DNA from: an uncultured Bacteroidales bacterium | GTDB lineage: Bacteria > Bacteroidota > Bacteroidia > Bacteroidales > SZUA-534 | Direction: 5' to 3' | Length of the DNA stretch: 64,000 bases | Assembly (NCBI GenBank): GCA_902790595.1 | Contig: CADASL010000011.1 | Span: forward strand, 102,718-166,717 | Part shown: positions 41,369 to 50,220 of the stretch, piece by piece | Layout of the letters: each line of letters starts with the position of its first letter | How positions within the stretch are numbered: position 1 is the stretch's first letter | The notes under the pieces: generated by a model | Seen by the model: the letters and a program-made list of their open reading frames with translations, nothing else | The model's database searches: none | What the model was told of the DNA's origin: nothing | Made by a program: the position numbers and the translations under genes

Positions 41369-42835
41369 TTGCAGATTCCGACAAAAAACGGCTGGTGGGT
41401 TTACGCTTGCACGGCGTTGTTTCTGGCGCTGAACCTGGTCTGTATCTACAACGGTTTTTACCTGTTGGGCGCGCTGCCGATAGCAATAATTCTTGTGGGC
41501 GCGGCTTTTCTGGCGCTCGATAAACTGCTGTTGTTCATTGCATTTATGGCACCGCTGTCGGTTCCGCTGAGCGAGGCGGTCGAAGGGTTGCCAATTGATA
41601 TGTTCCTGCCAACCGAACCGCTGCTCGCCGGCATATTGCTGCTATTTATCTTTAAGATTATCAGCGAAAAGCGCTTCGACAAACGCATTCTGACTCACCC
41701 TGTCAGCATTACCATTTATATTTACTTGGCGTGGATGCTAATTACTTGTGTCACAAGCGTTGAGCCGCTGGTATCGTTCAAATTTCTGCTTTCGCGATTG
41801 TGGTTCATTGTCCCGCTCTACTTTGTAATGACGCAGGTGTTCCGCAAAGACGAGAACAATGCAAAGACATTTGTGATTCTTTATGCCGTAGCACTCTGTA
41901 TTGTAGTTATTTACGCACTTGTGCGCCACGCCAAATACGGCATTTTCGATGAGAAGATTGCCCACTGGTCGGCCAATCCGTTCTACAAAGACCACACGTC
42001 GTATGGTGCGTTGCTGGCATTCTACATTCCGCCCGTTATCGCATTGGCGTTCAGCAATTTGATTGACCCGCGCAAGCGAATGACCTTTATGGCGATGGCC
42101 CTTCTGCTGATTGTCGGCATAATATTCTCATACACCCGCGCGGCTTGGCTGAGTCTTGTCGGCGGCTTCGGCATTTGGTGCTGCCACAAGTTGAAAATCA
42201 AGTTCACCACCATTGTGGCCATAATCGGCGTTGTCGCGATAGGCTTTTTCACTTTCGGCGATATGCTGATGCGCGACCTGAAAACCAACGACCAAGACTC
42301 GTCGACCGACTTTGTCGAGCACTTGCAGTCGATGGCCAACGTATCGACCGACGCGTCGAACCTTGAACGCATCAACCGCTGGAACTGCGCCGGACGAATG
42401 TTTCTCGAGAAACCGATAGTCGGCTGGGGACCTGGCACTTATATGTTCTACTACGCACCGTTCCAAATCTCGTACGAGAAGACAATCATCAGCACCAACG
42501 AAGGCGATATGGGCAATGCCCACAGCGAATATCTTGGTCCGTTGGCCGAAGAAGGATTCCTTGGTCCGCTCACGCTTCTTGCCGTGATGATTGCCACCAT
42601 CATTACCGGATTTCGCGCCATCCGCCGCACCCGCGCCAACCACCCGATGCTCTACACTATTGGCTTGGCCGCCATCATCGGATTGTTCACATATTATTTT
42701 CACGGCGTGCTCAACGATTTTCTCGATACCGACAAGGCTTCGGTTCCGTTCTGGGGCTTCACCGCGCTGCTTGTGGCGATAGATGTTTATTACTCGGATG
42801 ATAAAAGTAAAACCGAAACGGCTGATGCTAAATAA
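41369..42835 (+). CDS. O-antigen ligase/polymerase-like membrane protein (Wzy_C family)
   Basis: 488-residue polytopic membrane protein with about 11-12 helices and the large periplasmic loop typical of WaaL/Wzy_C proteins. The loop holds the family pattern ERINRWNCAGRMFLEKPIVGWGPGTYMFYY followed by GNAHSEYLGPLAEEGFLG. It starts with TTG three bases after the wzz-like stop codon; the first in-frame ATG would remove two predicted helices, so the TTG start is likely and implies translational coupling. Ligase and polymerase activities are not separable by sequence. An intrinsic terminator follows. Confidence 0.9.
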   Translation: MQIPTKNGWWVYACTALFLALNLVCIYNGFYLLGALPIAIILVGAAFLALDKLLLFIAFMAPLSVPLSEAVEGLPIDMFLPTEPLLAGILLLFIFKIISEKRFDKRILTHPVSITIYIYLAWMLITCVTSVEPLVSFKFLLSRLWFIVPLYFVMTQVFRKDENNAKTFVILYAVALCIVVIYALVRHAKYGIFDEKIAHWSANPFYKDHTSYGALLAFYIPPVIALAFSNLIDPRKRMTFMAMALLLIVGIIFSYTRAAWLSLVGGFGIWCCHKLKIKFTTIVAIIGVVAIGFFTFGDMLMRDLKTNDQDSSTDFVEHLQSMANVSTDASNLERINRWNCAGRMFLEKPIVGWGPGTYMFYYAPFQISYEKTIISTNEGDMGNAHSEYLGPLAEEGFLGPLTLLAVMIATIITGFRAIRRTRANHPMLYTIGLAAIIGLFTYYFHGVLNDFLDTDKASVPFWGFTALLVAIDVYYSDDKSKTETADAK

Positions 42836-42865
42836 GTTGGCAATTCTTTAAATCTATAAAAACAC

Positions 42866-42904
42866 AGAAACCACGGAAGCAAAAACTTCGCGTGGTTTCT
42901 TTTT
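42866..42904 (+). terminator. Intrinsic terminator
   Basis: AGAAACCACG / CGTGGTTTCT stem with an inner GAAG/CTTC pair, followed by TTTT. The A-rich other side lets it work for both strands. Confidence 0.85.
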
Positions 42905-42933
42905 GTATCCCGTGATTGCAGAGTTGGCGTTGG

Positions 42934-44937
42934 TTAATTCTTCAGACTCTCACGTAATTGGTTCATCCTTTCATCGTTGATGTTCAGCGGACGGCCTTTA
43001 AGTTGCAGGTCTTCACGTACGCGAAGGCCATCGGGGGTGATGGTCTCGTAGTGTGGAATGCCGCTGAATTGAAACAATTCCTGCAAGCGCACAAATTCAT
43101 TGTGTGACACGCAGACGGCTTCCTCACCGTCGAGCCATTCTTTCACGTAGTTTTTATAGTCATCGCTACCGCCAGGCACCGATTCTTCGGCAACAAAAAT
43201 GAGTTTCACATCAGTGCGTTTGGCGATTTCGGCACGTTGCTGCTTGCTGGCTTGAATTGCACCACGGCACGGTCCGCACCCCATTCCCCAAAAATCGAAA
43301 AGCAGGAACCGACCCGGATAGCGAGTGTTGAATGAGCGGATGAAATTTGCCGCAGAGTTAGATGCTGGCAGCGCCGATGCGGGTTCGGTTTTGGCAAACT
43401 GGCTGGCAATGTAGAGTTCTGCCTTATCGCGGACAGTTTGATTGGTGAAATATGGAAGATTCATTTCCATTGTCTCGCGATTCATTCCACTTGAGTTATA
43501 CAAATACCTTAAAACACAAATCTGCGCCATCAAGTTGTTATGGTCGCTGCCCATCAGTTTGCGATACGCGGCATAAATAGTGTCCAATTCATCTTTGTGA
43601 GTTGTCCCCTCTGACCAATTTGACCAAAACCTAAATCGCACATTATCAATCGGTTTTGAAAACTCAATGTAGTTCTGCGCACTTGAATAACGATCCGATA
43701 CCATCATCAGCGGATTATCAAAATCGACACTTTGCAACAACTTGAAATTCTTGAAATTGCGTAATGAATTATATTCTGCAGTGTCGGTGATGTTGTTGAC
43801 AAAATCTTCATAGTTGCTGATAACGACCATACCGTCTGACGGTTTCATCAGTGCATCATCGCGTATTAATGCGTAACTCATAAAATCACTGACAATTTCT
43901 GCTTGAATTTCGGCCAAAGCCAATTGCATTTCCATTGGTGTGAAGTGGTTGCGGCGGCCAATAATTGCCAGGCGGAACACCAAATCGTTCCAGCATTTTT
44001 CAGCCAGTTTTATCTCTTCTTCAAAATTGCCGTTGAACATATATAATTGAGTGCCCCAGTAGGCTGGTATCAAATCCGCTTTCAGCCAGCGTTCGACTTG
44101 TTTGCTGCTACCGTTGTTGTAAAAGCACTCGTATTTGCCGTACTGGTTTTTGCGTACGGTGATGTCGATTGTCTCGCCCGGGCAGGCATAGAAATCAATT
44201 TGGTCAAAATCGGCATTTTTATTGTTGGGTGCCCAAAGCGACTGCCTGACAGGATGGTTAACTCGGAACCGGTTCTCAAACGAGCCGTCGGCTGCAATTT
44301 CAAATCCAGTTACCACGCTTTTGTTTTTCTCTAGAACATCATAGAAATAACATTGCAACGATGTAAGTCCGAAATCTTCGGCATTGTAGCCTTCTATTCG
44401 CCCGCGGATGGTTATGGTGTCGTTTGTGAACCAGTTGTCGGGCACGGTGTATGGGTTGGCTGCTGCAAGTTGCTCGAATGTCGGCGTGTTCTGCTCAAGT
44501 TTTTTGTCGTGAATGCCTAACAGTTTGAATTCACGTCTATTATCGCCTTCAATGAAATCGAACAATTGCACTTCTCGCGAAAGCGGTTCAAAGTTCATTT
44601 TGAACTCAAGTGCATTAGAATCTGATTTTTGTATCACTTCGTCTAGTTTGATTCCTTCTGCCGAACGCAGCGGATAACGCTTGCCAACTTCATCTTTCAA
44701 GTAACTTTTAGATGAATAGAGAAATCCTGCGCCAGCTGGGAAATCCATTCTGAACCAGATGGTTGTGGCTGTGTCGGTTGTTACAACACGCGTGGCTTTC
44801 AGGTTACCTGGTTCAAGATTCAGACAACCCATCGATTCGGGCGATTCAATAACGTCGTTGCGGCTGCAACTTGCAAGTGAGAAAATGCTGATGGCGGCAG
44901 AAAACGCCAATGCGACAGTGATAATGGTTTTGTTCAT
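42934..44937 (-). CDS. Lipoprotein with C-terminal TlpA-like thioredoxin domain
   Basis: 667-residue lipoprotein. The signal peptide ends in lipobox LASC (about residues 21-24), so it should be anchored facing the periplasm. The large N-terminal region (about 30-490) is helical/beta mixed and unrecognised. The C-terminal thioredoxin-like fold (about 530-667) contains FLLFDFWGMGCGPCRGAI with the CGPC redox pair and a cis-proline region FQFSGIPHYETI. It probably reduces or senses disulphides in the periplasm. The arrangement 'DUF plus thioredoxin' is common in Bacteroidetes. Single gene. Confidence 0.85.
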   Translation of the reverse strand: MNKTIITVALAFSAAISIFSLASCSRNDVIESPESMGCLNLEPGNLKATRVVTTDTATTIWFRMDFPAGAGFLYSSKSYLKDEVGKRYPLRSAEGIKLDEVIQKSDSNALEFKMNFEPLSREVQLFDFIEGDNRREFKLLGIHDKKLEQNTPTFEQLAAANPYTVPDNWFTNDTITIRGRIEGYNAEDFGLTSLQCYFYDVLEKNKSVVTGFEIAADGSFENRFRVNHPVRQSLWAPNNKNADFDQIDFYACPGETIDITVRKNQYGKYECFYNNGSSKQVERWLKADLIPAYWGTQLYMFNGNFEEEIKLAEKCWNDLVFRLAIIGRRNHFTPMEMQLALAEIQAEIVSDFMSYALIRDDALMKPSDGMVVISNYEDFVNNITDTAEYNSLRNFKNFKLLQSVDFDNPLMMVSDRYSSAQNYIEFSKPIDNVRFRFWSNWSEGTTHKDELDTIYAAYRKLMGSDHNNLMAQICVLRYLYNSSGMNRETMEMNLPYFTNQTVRDKAELYIASQFAKTEPASALPASNSAANFIRSFNTRYPGRFLLFDFWGMGCGPCRGAIQASKQQRAEIAKRTDVKLIFVAEESVPGGSDDYKNYVKEWLDGEEAVCVSHNEFVRLQELFQFSGIPHYETITPDGLRVREDLQLKGRPLNINDERMNQLRESLKN

Positions 44938-45013
44938 TGTGGTTTGTGTTTTGTATTACGTTGATTTTAAGAATGTAATGCCAAATATAATGATTTTGGC
45001 ATTATTTCAATAG

Positions 45014-45532
45014 TTAGTCATTCAGCAATTTTAAGTGCTTTGCCCTAACCTTGAAACCACTTGATTGTATGTTTGTCAATATGTCGGCGACTATCGCTTT
45101 CAGTTCAGGTTTGAGTTCGGGATAATTGGCAAGCCGACTGGCAATCAGCGACATACAGTTAGCTTTCACGCCGATGGGCTCGTCGGGTGTTTCGAGCATT
45201 CGAAAGCAAAAATCGACAATTGGGCCATCAAATTTCTGCGGTACATCGGTGAGCATCAGAATTTTGCAGGCGATACGACGCATTCCGCTGAATGTAAATC
45301 GCGGAAGGGCGGCAACAAGGGCAGGGATATGCGGCAACAGAATATTATGGTGCGCCGCAGCCACTTTCTCGAGCGCCCACAAAGCCCGTGCAGCCGTCTG
45401 GCCGTCAGCGTTTAAGGCAATATCGACCAAGTCGGCAATGCGTTCGGCGTTGGTGCCTGCCCAGTTGGCAATAAAATCGGTGTTGGCGCGCGACGCTTCG
45501 GCTTCCAACTGCGCTAAAAGTTGCTGATTCAT
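45014..45532 (-). CDS. HEAT-like helical protein of unknown function
   Basis: 172 residues, all alpha-helical in character, with pairs of amphipathic helices reminiscent of HEAT repeats ([67 protein letters not shown]). No catalytic motif, no signal peptide; cytoplasmic. The true start is the ATG at 45532, which overlaps the nfo stop codon (ATGA), so it is translated from the same transcript as endonuclease IV. That coupling suggests a link with DNA repair, but nothing direct shows it. Confidence 0.75.
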   Translation of the reverse strand: MNQQLLAQLEAEASRANTDFIANWAGTNAERIADLVDIALNADGQTAARALWALEKVAAAHHNILLPHIPALVAALPRFTFSGMRRIACKILMLTDVPQKFDGPIVDFCFRMLETPDEPIGVKANCMSLIASRLANYPELKPELKAIVADILTNIQSSGFKVRAKHLKLLND

Positions 45533-46380
45533 TGGGCGGGAATCCAACTTTTGAGCCTGTTGATTTCATCGGGCCAAAGAGTCTCGTCGGGTGTTTCCAG
45601 AACGAGCGGAATGCCGTCGAAACGTGAGTCGGCCATAATCATCTTGAATGCATTCTCACCAAGGAATCCCGTGCCAATCGACTGGTGGCGGTCAACGTGG
45701 CTGGCGTGGCCTTTCATTGTGTCATTTAGGTGCATTCCGCGAAGATATTGGAAGCCAATCACTTCGTCGAAACGGCGCCACGTGCGTTCGAAACCTTCAG
45801 GGGTTTTAATGTCGTAGCCGGCGGCATAGGCGTGACAGGTATCAATGCAGACGCCAACGCGCGATTTGTCATCTACCTTGCTGATAATCTGCGCAATCTG
45901 CTCAAATGTAAAGCCGAGATTGGTGCCTTGCCCTGCCGTGTTCTCAATAACGGCTGTCACGCCCGATGTTTTTTCAAGCGCAATGTTTATCGATTCCGAG
46001 ATAAGTGCAAGACACTCATCTTCAGATATTTGTTTCAAGTGACTGCCTGGATGGAAGTTGAGGCGGTCGAACCCGAGCTGCGCGCATCGGTTAATCTCAT
46101 CGATAAACGAATCTCGCGACTTCTGCAGACCTTCGGCATCGGGGTTGCCAAGATTGATGAGGTAGCTGTCGTGAGGCAGAATCTGCTTTGCAGTGTATCC
46201 GTATTTGGCGCAGTTGGCTTTGAAAGCGTCGATGCTCGACTGCTCAAGCGGTTTGGCGAACCACTGCCGCTGATTCTTTGTGAATAAGGCGAAAGCCGTC
46301 GCACCTATCGCGCTGGCGTTCAGCGGTGCATTCTCGACACCGCCCTGCGTGCTCACGTGAGCCCCAATGTACTTTGTCAT
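45529..46380 (-). CDS. nfo: Endonuclease IV
   Basis: AP endonuclease of base-excision repair, cleaving abasic sites with three zinc ions. The 283-residue protein has the family start [19 protein letters not shown], the [14 protein letters not shown] and [10 protein letters not shown] motifs, [34 protein letters not shown], and VLETPD near the end, all zinc-ligand regions of EndoIV. The open frame extends to 46401 but the ATG at 46380 is the family start. It overlaps the downstream helical protein gene by ATGA. Confidence 0.97.
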   Translation of the reverse strand: MTKYIGAHVSTQGGVENAPLNASAIGATAFALFTKNQRQWFAKPLEQSSIDAFKANCAKYGYTAKQILPHDSYLINLGNPDAEGLQKSRDSFIDEINRCAQLGFDRLNFHPGSHLKQISEDECLALISESINIALEKTSGVTAVIENTAGQGTNLGFTFEQIAQIISKVDDKSRVGVCIDTCHAYAAGYDIKTPEGFERTWRRFDEVIGFQYLRGMHLNDTMKGHASHVDRHQSIGTGFLGENAFKMIMADSRFDGIPLVLETPDETLWPDEINRLKSWIPAQ

Positions 46381-46498
46381 AATCTTCGATTTTGATGGCA
46401 AGATATAAATTACCCAAACGCGAGCAAACGGAAATGTTTTCTCAAAGTTTTACTGACGATAAAAATCTTATCTTTATGAAATATCAAACCATACGAAT

Positions 46499-47266
46499 AT
46501 GAAAAGCAAACTTGTTTCTACATTATTGATTTTAAGTGTGATTATAACAAACCACACCGTAATAGCGCAAAATCAGGATTCATTAATAATTCAAAAAGCC
46601 GACGAATTGATGAATTTGCTGACCACAAAAATAAATAAGGGGGATTCTGATGTTGCCTGGTTTAAAGATTGTCATTCCGATATTTTCTCGGTTTTAAAAA
46701 ACCTTGAATTGCCGCCAAAGCACAAATTAAACATTGATTTACCAAATACGGAAGGTTTGGGCGACGTCTCACATATATGGGTTGCCGATGATAATGGGAA
46801 AAGAGATGACAACTATTTAAAATATGTAAAACTCAAGAGCATAACAGAAGAAAACTGTTGGGAATGGTTCTTGATATACTATATGAAAAATATGCTGCCT
46901 GGGTTTTGGCACGGCGGATATAAAATTAATGATTTGCTTTATTCTGAGAAACAATGGGACATTACGCTTGATAACTTGAAATTATCTGTTATTCCTGATA
47001 GCATATATGAAAATTTAGAAGAAATAGAATTGGGCAAAATTTCCGAAACAGAATACAATCAAATTAAAAAGACAAGAATAACGCCTGCGCGAGTGATACT
47101 AAATGATGCGAGAAATAAAGCCGAAGTGTTTTTCTATGATTGGAATGATTGGAAAGGGTTGATATACAATCAATACGATTTGAAGATTAATGATGATAAT
47201 ACAGTTGAAGTATCCAATATCACAAGAGAAACAATTGTTGAATATGATTGCGGAATACTATATTAA
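46499..47266 (+). CDS. Exported protein of unknown function, AT-rich
   Basis: 255 residues with a signal peptide (MKSKLVSTLLILSVIITNHTVIAQ). The mature protein is acidic and rich in tryptophan and tyrosine (ENCWEWFLIYYMKNMLPGFWHGGYKIND, FFYDWNDWKGLIYNQYDL). No family recognised. Its base composition is visibly more AT-rich, with many AAA/AAT/ATT/GAA codons, than the flanking nfo and SixA genes, suggesting acquisition by transfer. A TATCTTTA element near 46467 might be its promoter. Probably periplasmic or surface. Confidence 0.75.
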   Translation: MKSKLVSTLLILSVIITNHTVIAQNQDSLIIQKADELMNLLTTKINKGDSDVAWFKDCHSDIFSVLKNLELPPKHKLNIDLPNTEGLGDVSHIWVADDNGKRDDNYLKYVKLKSITEENCWEWFLIYYMKNMLPGFWHGGYKINDLLYSEKQWDITLDNLKLSVIPDSIYENLEEIELGKISETEYNQIKKTRITPARVILNDARNKAEVFFYDWNDWKGLIYNQYDLKINDDNTVEVSNITRETIVEYDCGILY

Positions 47267-47374
47267 TACGTTGCATTAAGAAATATCACTATTGAGTTTA
47301 TCTTTCATTATAAACTGTGTCGTCAGTGTTGTCTGTGCGAAAAAATACCACATCATTCTGTTGTTATTTTCCGC

Positions 47375-47382
47375 TATCTTCG
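47375..47382 (+). promoter_or_regulatory. -7-like element TATCTTCG; nearly leaderless
   Basis: Seven of eight bases of TAnnTTTG, with seven bases between its G and the ATG, the same spacing as at 16607-16614. Confidence 0.45.
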
Positions 47383-47389
47383 CACCGTT

Positions 47390-47881
47390 ATGAGCAAATC
47401 GATAGCAATAATGCGGCACGCACTGACCGAAAACGGCTGGCAGAAGCCCGACGCCGACCGCTGCATCCTGCCCGACGGCGAAGCGCAGACCGCCAATGTG
47501 GCGCTGAAGATGGCCGCCGCCGGCATTGCGCCCGATGCTGTCTGGGCGAGTCCGGCGCAACGTGCTATGCAGACGGCCGAGATTGTCGCGCGGCAATTGT
47601 GCCCCAATGTTGAAATTGAGATTGTCAGGCCGCTCTATGGCGATGACGAATATCAGGTGACCGACCTTATCGAGATTTGCCCAGACACAATCAACAGCTT
47701 GCTGATTGTCGGGCACAACCCGCTGGTTTCGAGGCTTGTAAGCCGATTGTCGGGCAGCGACGGGTTCGGCTGGTTCGCCACTTCGGAAGTGGTCTGGCTT
47801 GAGTTCGACACCGAATCGTGGGCCAATATCGCGAAAGCGCCCATCACGGGCAGAATAAAAATATCACCATTAAGAAATTGA
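47390..47881 (+). CDS. SixA-type phosphohistidine phosphatase
   Basis: 163-residue histidine phosphatase of the SixA branch, which removes phosphate from histidine (in E. coli, from phosphotransfer proteins). It has the catalytic opening SIAIMRHALTENGW (RHA in place of the more usual RHG), the conserved second region WASPAQRAMQTAEIV, and the second catalytic histidine in LIVGHNPLVSRL. It is cytoplasmic and stands alone. The exact substrate is unknown. Confidence 0.88.
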   Translation: MSKSIAIMRHALTENGWQKPDADRCILPDGEAQTANVALKMAAAGIAPDAVWASPAQRAMQTAEIVARQLCPNVEIEIVRPLYGDDEYQVTDLIEICPDTINSLLIVGHNPLVSRLVSRLSGSDGFGWFATSEVVWLEFDTESWANIAKAPITGRIKISPLRN

Positions 47882-47910
47882 CAAACAATTAGATACAAGA
47901 AAGATTAAAA

Positions 47911-47918
47911 TATTTTCG
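47911..47918 (+). promoter_or_regulatory. -7-like element TATTTTCG for the sigma factor operon
   Basis: Seven of eight bases of TAnnTTTG, 57 bases before the ATG at 47976. Confidence 0.4.
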
Positions 47919-47975
47919 TCGCTGAGGTGCAACTTTTTCGCAAATCGGCATCAATAGGTAAAACGCGTTTTGAAA

Positions 47976-48998
47976 ATGGACTTTACAACTGACTTTTGGA
48001 CCAAGGCCTACAACCGCAACATCAGCAAGCTGACGGGCGCGTGCTATCGCTACGTGGCCGACCGCCAGCTGGCCGAGGACCTTGCCCACGACGCCTTTAT
48101 GGCTGCGATGGAAAAATCGGACTCGTTCCGCGGCACCGGACAGTTCGACGCCTGGCTGCGACGCATTGCGGTGAACACCGCCCTGCAGCACTTGCGAACT
48201 CAGGCCGCACAGCAACTTTACGAAAACATTTTAATCGACGATGGAATGGACCGCAACGACAACTTGAACATAATTGCGCAGGCCGACTTCTCACAAGAGG
48301 AACTGCTTGCCGCCGTCAACCAGCTGCCTGAGCACCACAGGCTGGTGTTCAATATGTATGTGATTGACGGATATACGCACGCGCAGATTGCTGAAGAGCT
48401 GAATATCAGTGAGAACACATCGAAATCGCATCTGATGCGGGCTCGGAAACGCCTTCAGGAAATTCTGACCGAGAAGGCGCAGTCGAAGCGCCGCCGCCGC
48501 GCCTGGCTGCTGTTCTTCATTCCGCACCGCGAGGGCTTTGTCGATAAGCTTTATCAGCACAGTTTCAGCAACTTCGGACTGGCACCGGCCGCGCCGGCCG
48601 CATCACACGCCATCAATTTTGGCGCCGCTGCGGGGCACGTCACTGTGAGCTCAACGGCCGCTGTCACAACCGGCATTGCCACTGCCACGGTGGCAGCAGG
48701 CGTGGGTGTGGGTGCGGTTGTGATGAACACCGATAGCGAACCCGTTCAGGAACCCGAACCGATTATAATTGCGGCCGATAGTACTGTTATTCAGACTGAT
48801 ACAATCGTTGACGAGTTTCCGGCTGACACGCTCAATCTGGCCGACACGCTGGCAAATCTGCCGCCCGAACCTGTGCCAAAGGCCGTCAAGACGAAACCGA
48901 AGGATGAGAAGAAAACCGTGGTTGTCAAAAAGAAAATCATCCGTCACCGCAAGGTTGTGGTGACCGACACCGTGAGCACATCAACCACCAATCAGTAA
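47976..48998 (+). CDS. ECF sigma factor with C-terminal membrane anchor and periplasmic tail
   Basis: 340 residues. The first ~165 are an ECF sigma-70: region 2 (YNRNISKLTGACYRYVADRQLAEDLAHDAFMAA) and region 4 (LPEHHRLVFNMYVIDGYTHAQIAEELNISENTSKSHLMRARKRLQE). After a basic stretch (KRRRRAWLLF) comes an Ala/Val/Gly-rich probable membrane helix (about 215-250, TTGIATATVAAGVGVGAVVM). A proline- and threonine-rich tail follows with repeated DT/DTL motifs and a lysine-rich segment. A sigma factor covalently attached to the membrane is unusual and may replace a separate anti-sigma factor. The ATG at 47976 is preferred to the TTG at 47970. The next gene starts 3 bases after the stop. Confidence 0.88.
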   Translation: MDFTTDFWTKAYNRNISKLTGACYRYVADRQLAEDLAHDAFMAAMEKSDSFRGTGQFDAWLRRIAVNTALQHLRTQAAQQLYENILIDDGMDRNDNLNIIAQADFSQEELLAAVNQLPEHHRLVFNMYVIDGYTHAQIAEELNISENTSKSHLMRARKRLQEILTEKAQSKRRRRAWLLFFIPHREGFVDKLYQHSFSNFGLAPAAPAASHAINFGAAAGHVTVSSTAAVTTGIATATVAAGVGVGAVVMNTDSEPVQEPEPIIIAADSTVIQTDTIVDEFPADTLNLADTLANLPPEPVPKAVKTKPKDEKKTVVVKKKIIRHRKVVVTDTVSTSTTNQ

Positions 48999-49001
48999 TA
49001 T

Positions 49002-50060
49002 ATGAAATCGCTGCTAACCATTCTTTTAGCTATTGCAGGCTGCCTGTTGTCGGGCGGTCTTTTCGCGCAAGATACAGTTTACATTTACGAGGAAGTAATT
49101 GTGTACGACACTGTGTATGAGTACATTGAGAAGCGCGTCAACCCGTTTGAAGACACCAAGGCAATGCGAATTATTCAGGTTGACACGCTCACCAACACAT
49201 CGAACCTGCTGATTATCGGCAACGGCAAAACCACAACCATTCCTATCGACAATGTGGTTATCGGTGAAGATGTTAAGAAAAACGACAGCACAAACAATGT
49301 GGGCTTTTGGAATCTTATGGCTTTTGCCGTTAAAAATATGCTCATCGACAAAAGCACGCTCGATATGTTTTTGGGTGCCGGCGCGTGGACAAGCATTTGC
49401 AGCCCGATAGTGGTTGAAGACCATTTGGCGTGGAATCCGGGCGGAAACGCCACTGTCAACTTCGGTGTGAATTACGAGACACAATTCATCAGCCGGTTCA
49501 CCTTGGGTACGGGTGCCGCCATTCATTTTCTGTTTGAAAACGAAGGACTTAAAGGCAAATTCAATTGTAACTATCCCGACTGCGGCTTTTGCTCTGGCGA
49601 CACAAAATACACTATAAGCATCGCCACCTTTAACATCGAAAAAGGCGAAAAAGGGCACGGCGAAGGCCTTGATATGCATTGGAATGAGGACGAGAGCACC
49701 GGGCAATACGAGGATTCGGTTGGTTTGGTGGAATCGACAACCAACTACGTGATGTTTGCTGTGCCGGCGCGCTTAGGCTTCAGAATAGGCAGATTCAACC
49801 CTTATATCGGCGCTGAATACAACATCCGGATGGCGATGAACAACGATTTGAAAGACCTACACTCGCTAGGCATCATCACGGGTATGCGCATCGATTTGAG
49901 CAAGCATTTTGCCGTGTCGAACAACTTCTACATCCCAATTACCAAGGATATGACGCACCGCGGCACGCTCTACAGCCGCGCCGACGGCAGCCGCATCCGC
50001 AGCGACAATTACACTTGGCGCACCTTCCGAATAGAATTGGCAGGACATTTCAAGTTTTAG
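49002..50060 (+). CDS. Outer-membrane beta-barrel-like protein
   Basis: 352 residues with a signal peptide (MKSLLTILLAIAGCLLSGGLFAQ). A short linker with repeated DTVY/VYE motifs follows, then alternating amphipathic strands from about residue 130 (ATVNFGVNYETQFISRFTLGTGAAIHFLF) that end with aromatic-rich strands (IELAGHFKF) as in outer-membrane barrels. Four cysteines cluster in CNYPDCGFCSGD. Cotranscribed with the membrane-anchored sigma factor, so it may be its sensor, partner or target. A bidirectional terminator follows. Confidence 0.8.
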   Translation: MKSLLTILLAIAGCLLSGGLFAQDTVYIYEEVIVYDTVYEYIEKRVNPFEDTKAMRIIQVDTLTNTSNLLIIGNGKTTTIPIDNVVIGEDVKKNDSTNNVGFWNLMAFAVKNMLIDKSTLDMFLGAGAWTSICSPIVVEDHLAWNPGGNATVNFGVNYETQFISRFTLGTGAAIHFLFENEGLKGKFNCNYPDCGFCSGDTKYTISIATFNIEKGEKGHGEGLDMHWNEDESTGQYEDSVGLVESTTNYVMFAVPARLGFRIGRFNPYIGAEYNIRMAMNNDLKDLHSLGIITGMRIDLSKHFAVSNNFYIPITKDMTHRGTLYSRADGSRIRSDNYTWRTFRIELAGHFKF

Positions 50061-50078
50061 CCGATAATCTCAAGACAT

Positions 50079-50115
50079 AACAAAAAAGCACCGGATTTTT
50101 CGGTGCTTTTTTGTT
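50079..50115. terminator. Strong bidirectional terminator
   Basis: 15-bp perfect arms AACAAAAAAGCACCG / CGGTGCTTTTTTGTT around GATTTTT, with A and T tracts on the two sides. Confidence 0.92.
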
Positions 50116-50173
50116 GTATTGTTTAAAGTTTAACAGGTTGAAACGAAACCTTACTCTTAATTCACTCCTTCAT

Positions 50174-50189
50174 CCCGATAGCTATCGGG
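50174..50189. repeat. CCCGATAGCTATCGGG palindrome
   Basis: Perfect 16-bp copy between two convergent genes. Confidence 0.8.
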
Positions 50190-50220
50190 ACTTCTCTCCT
50201 TCAATCCTTCTCTCCTTCAA

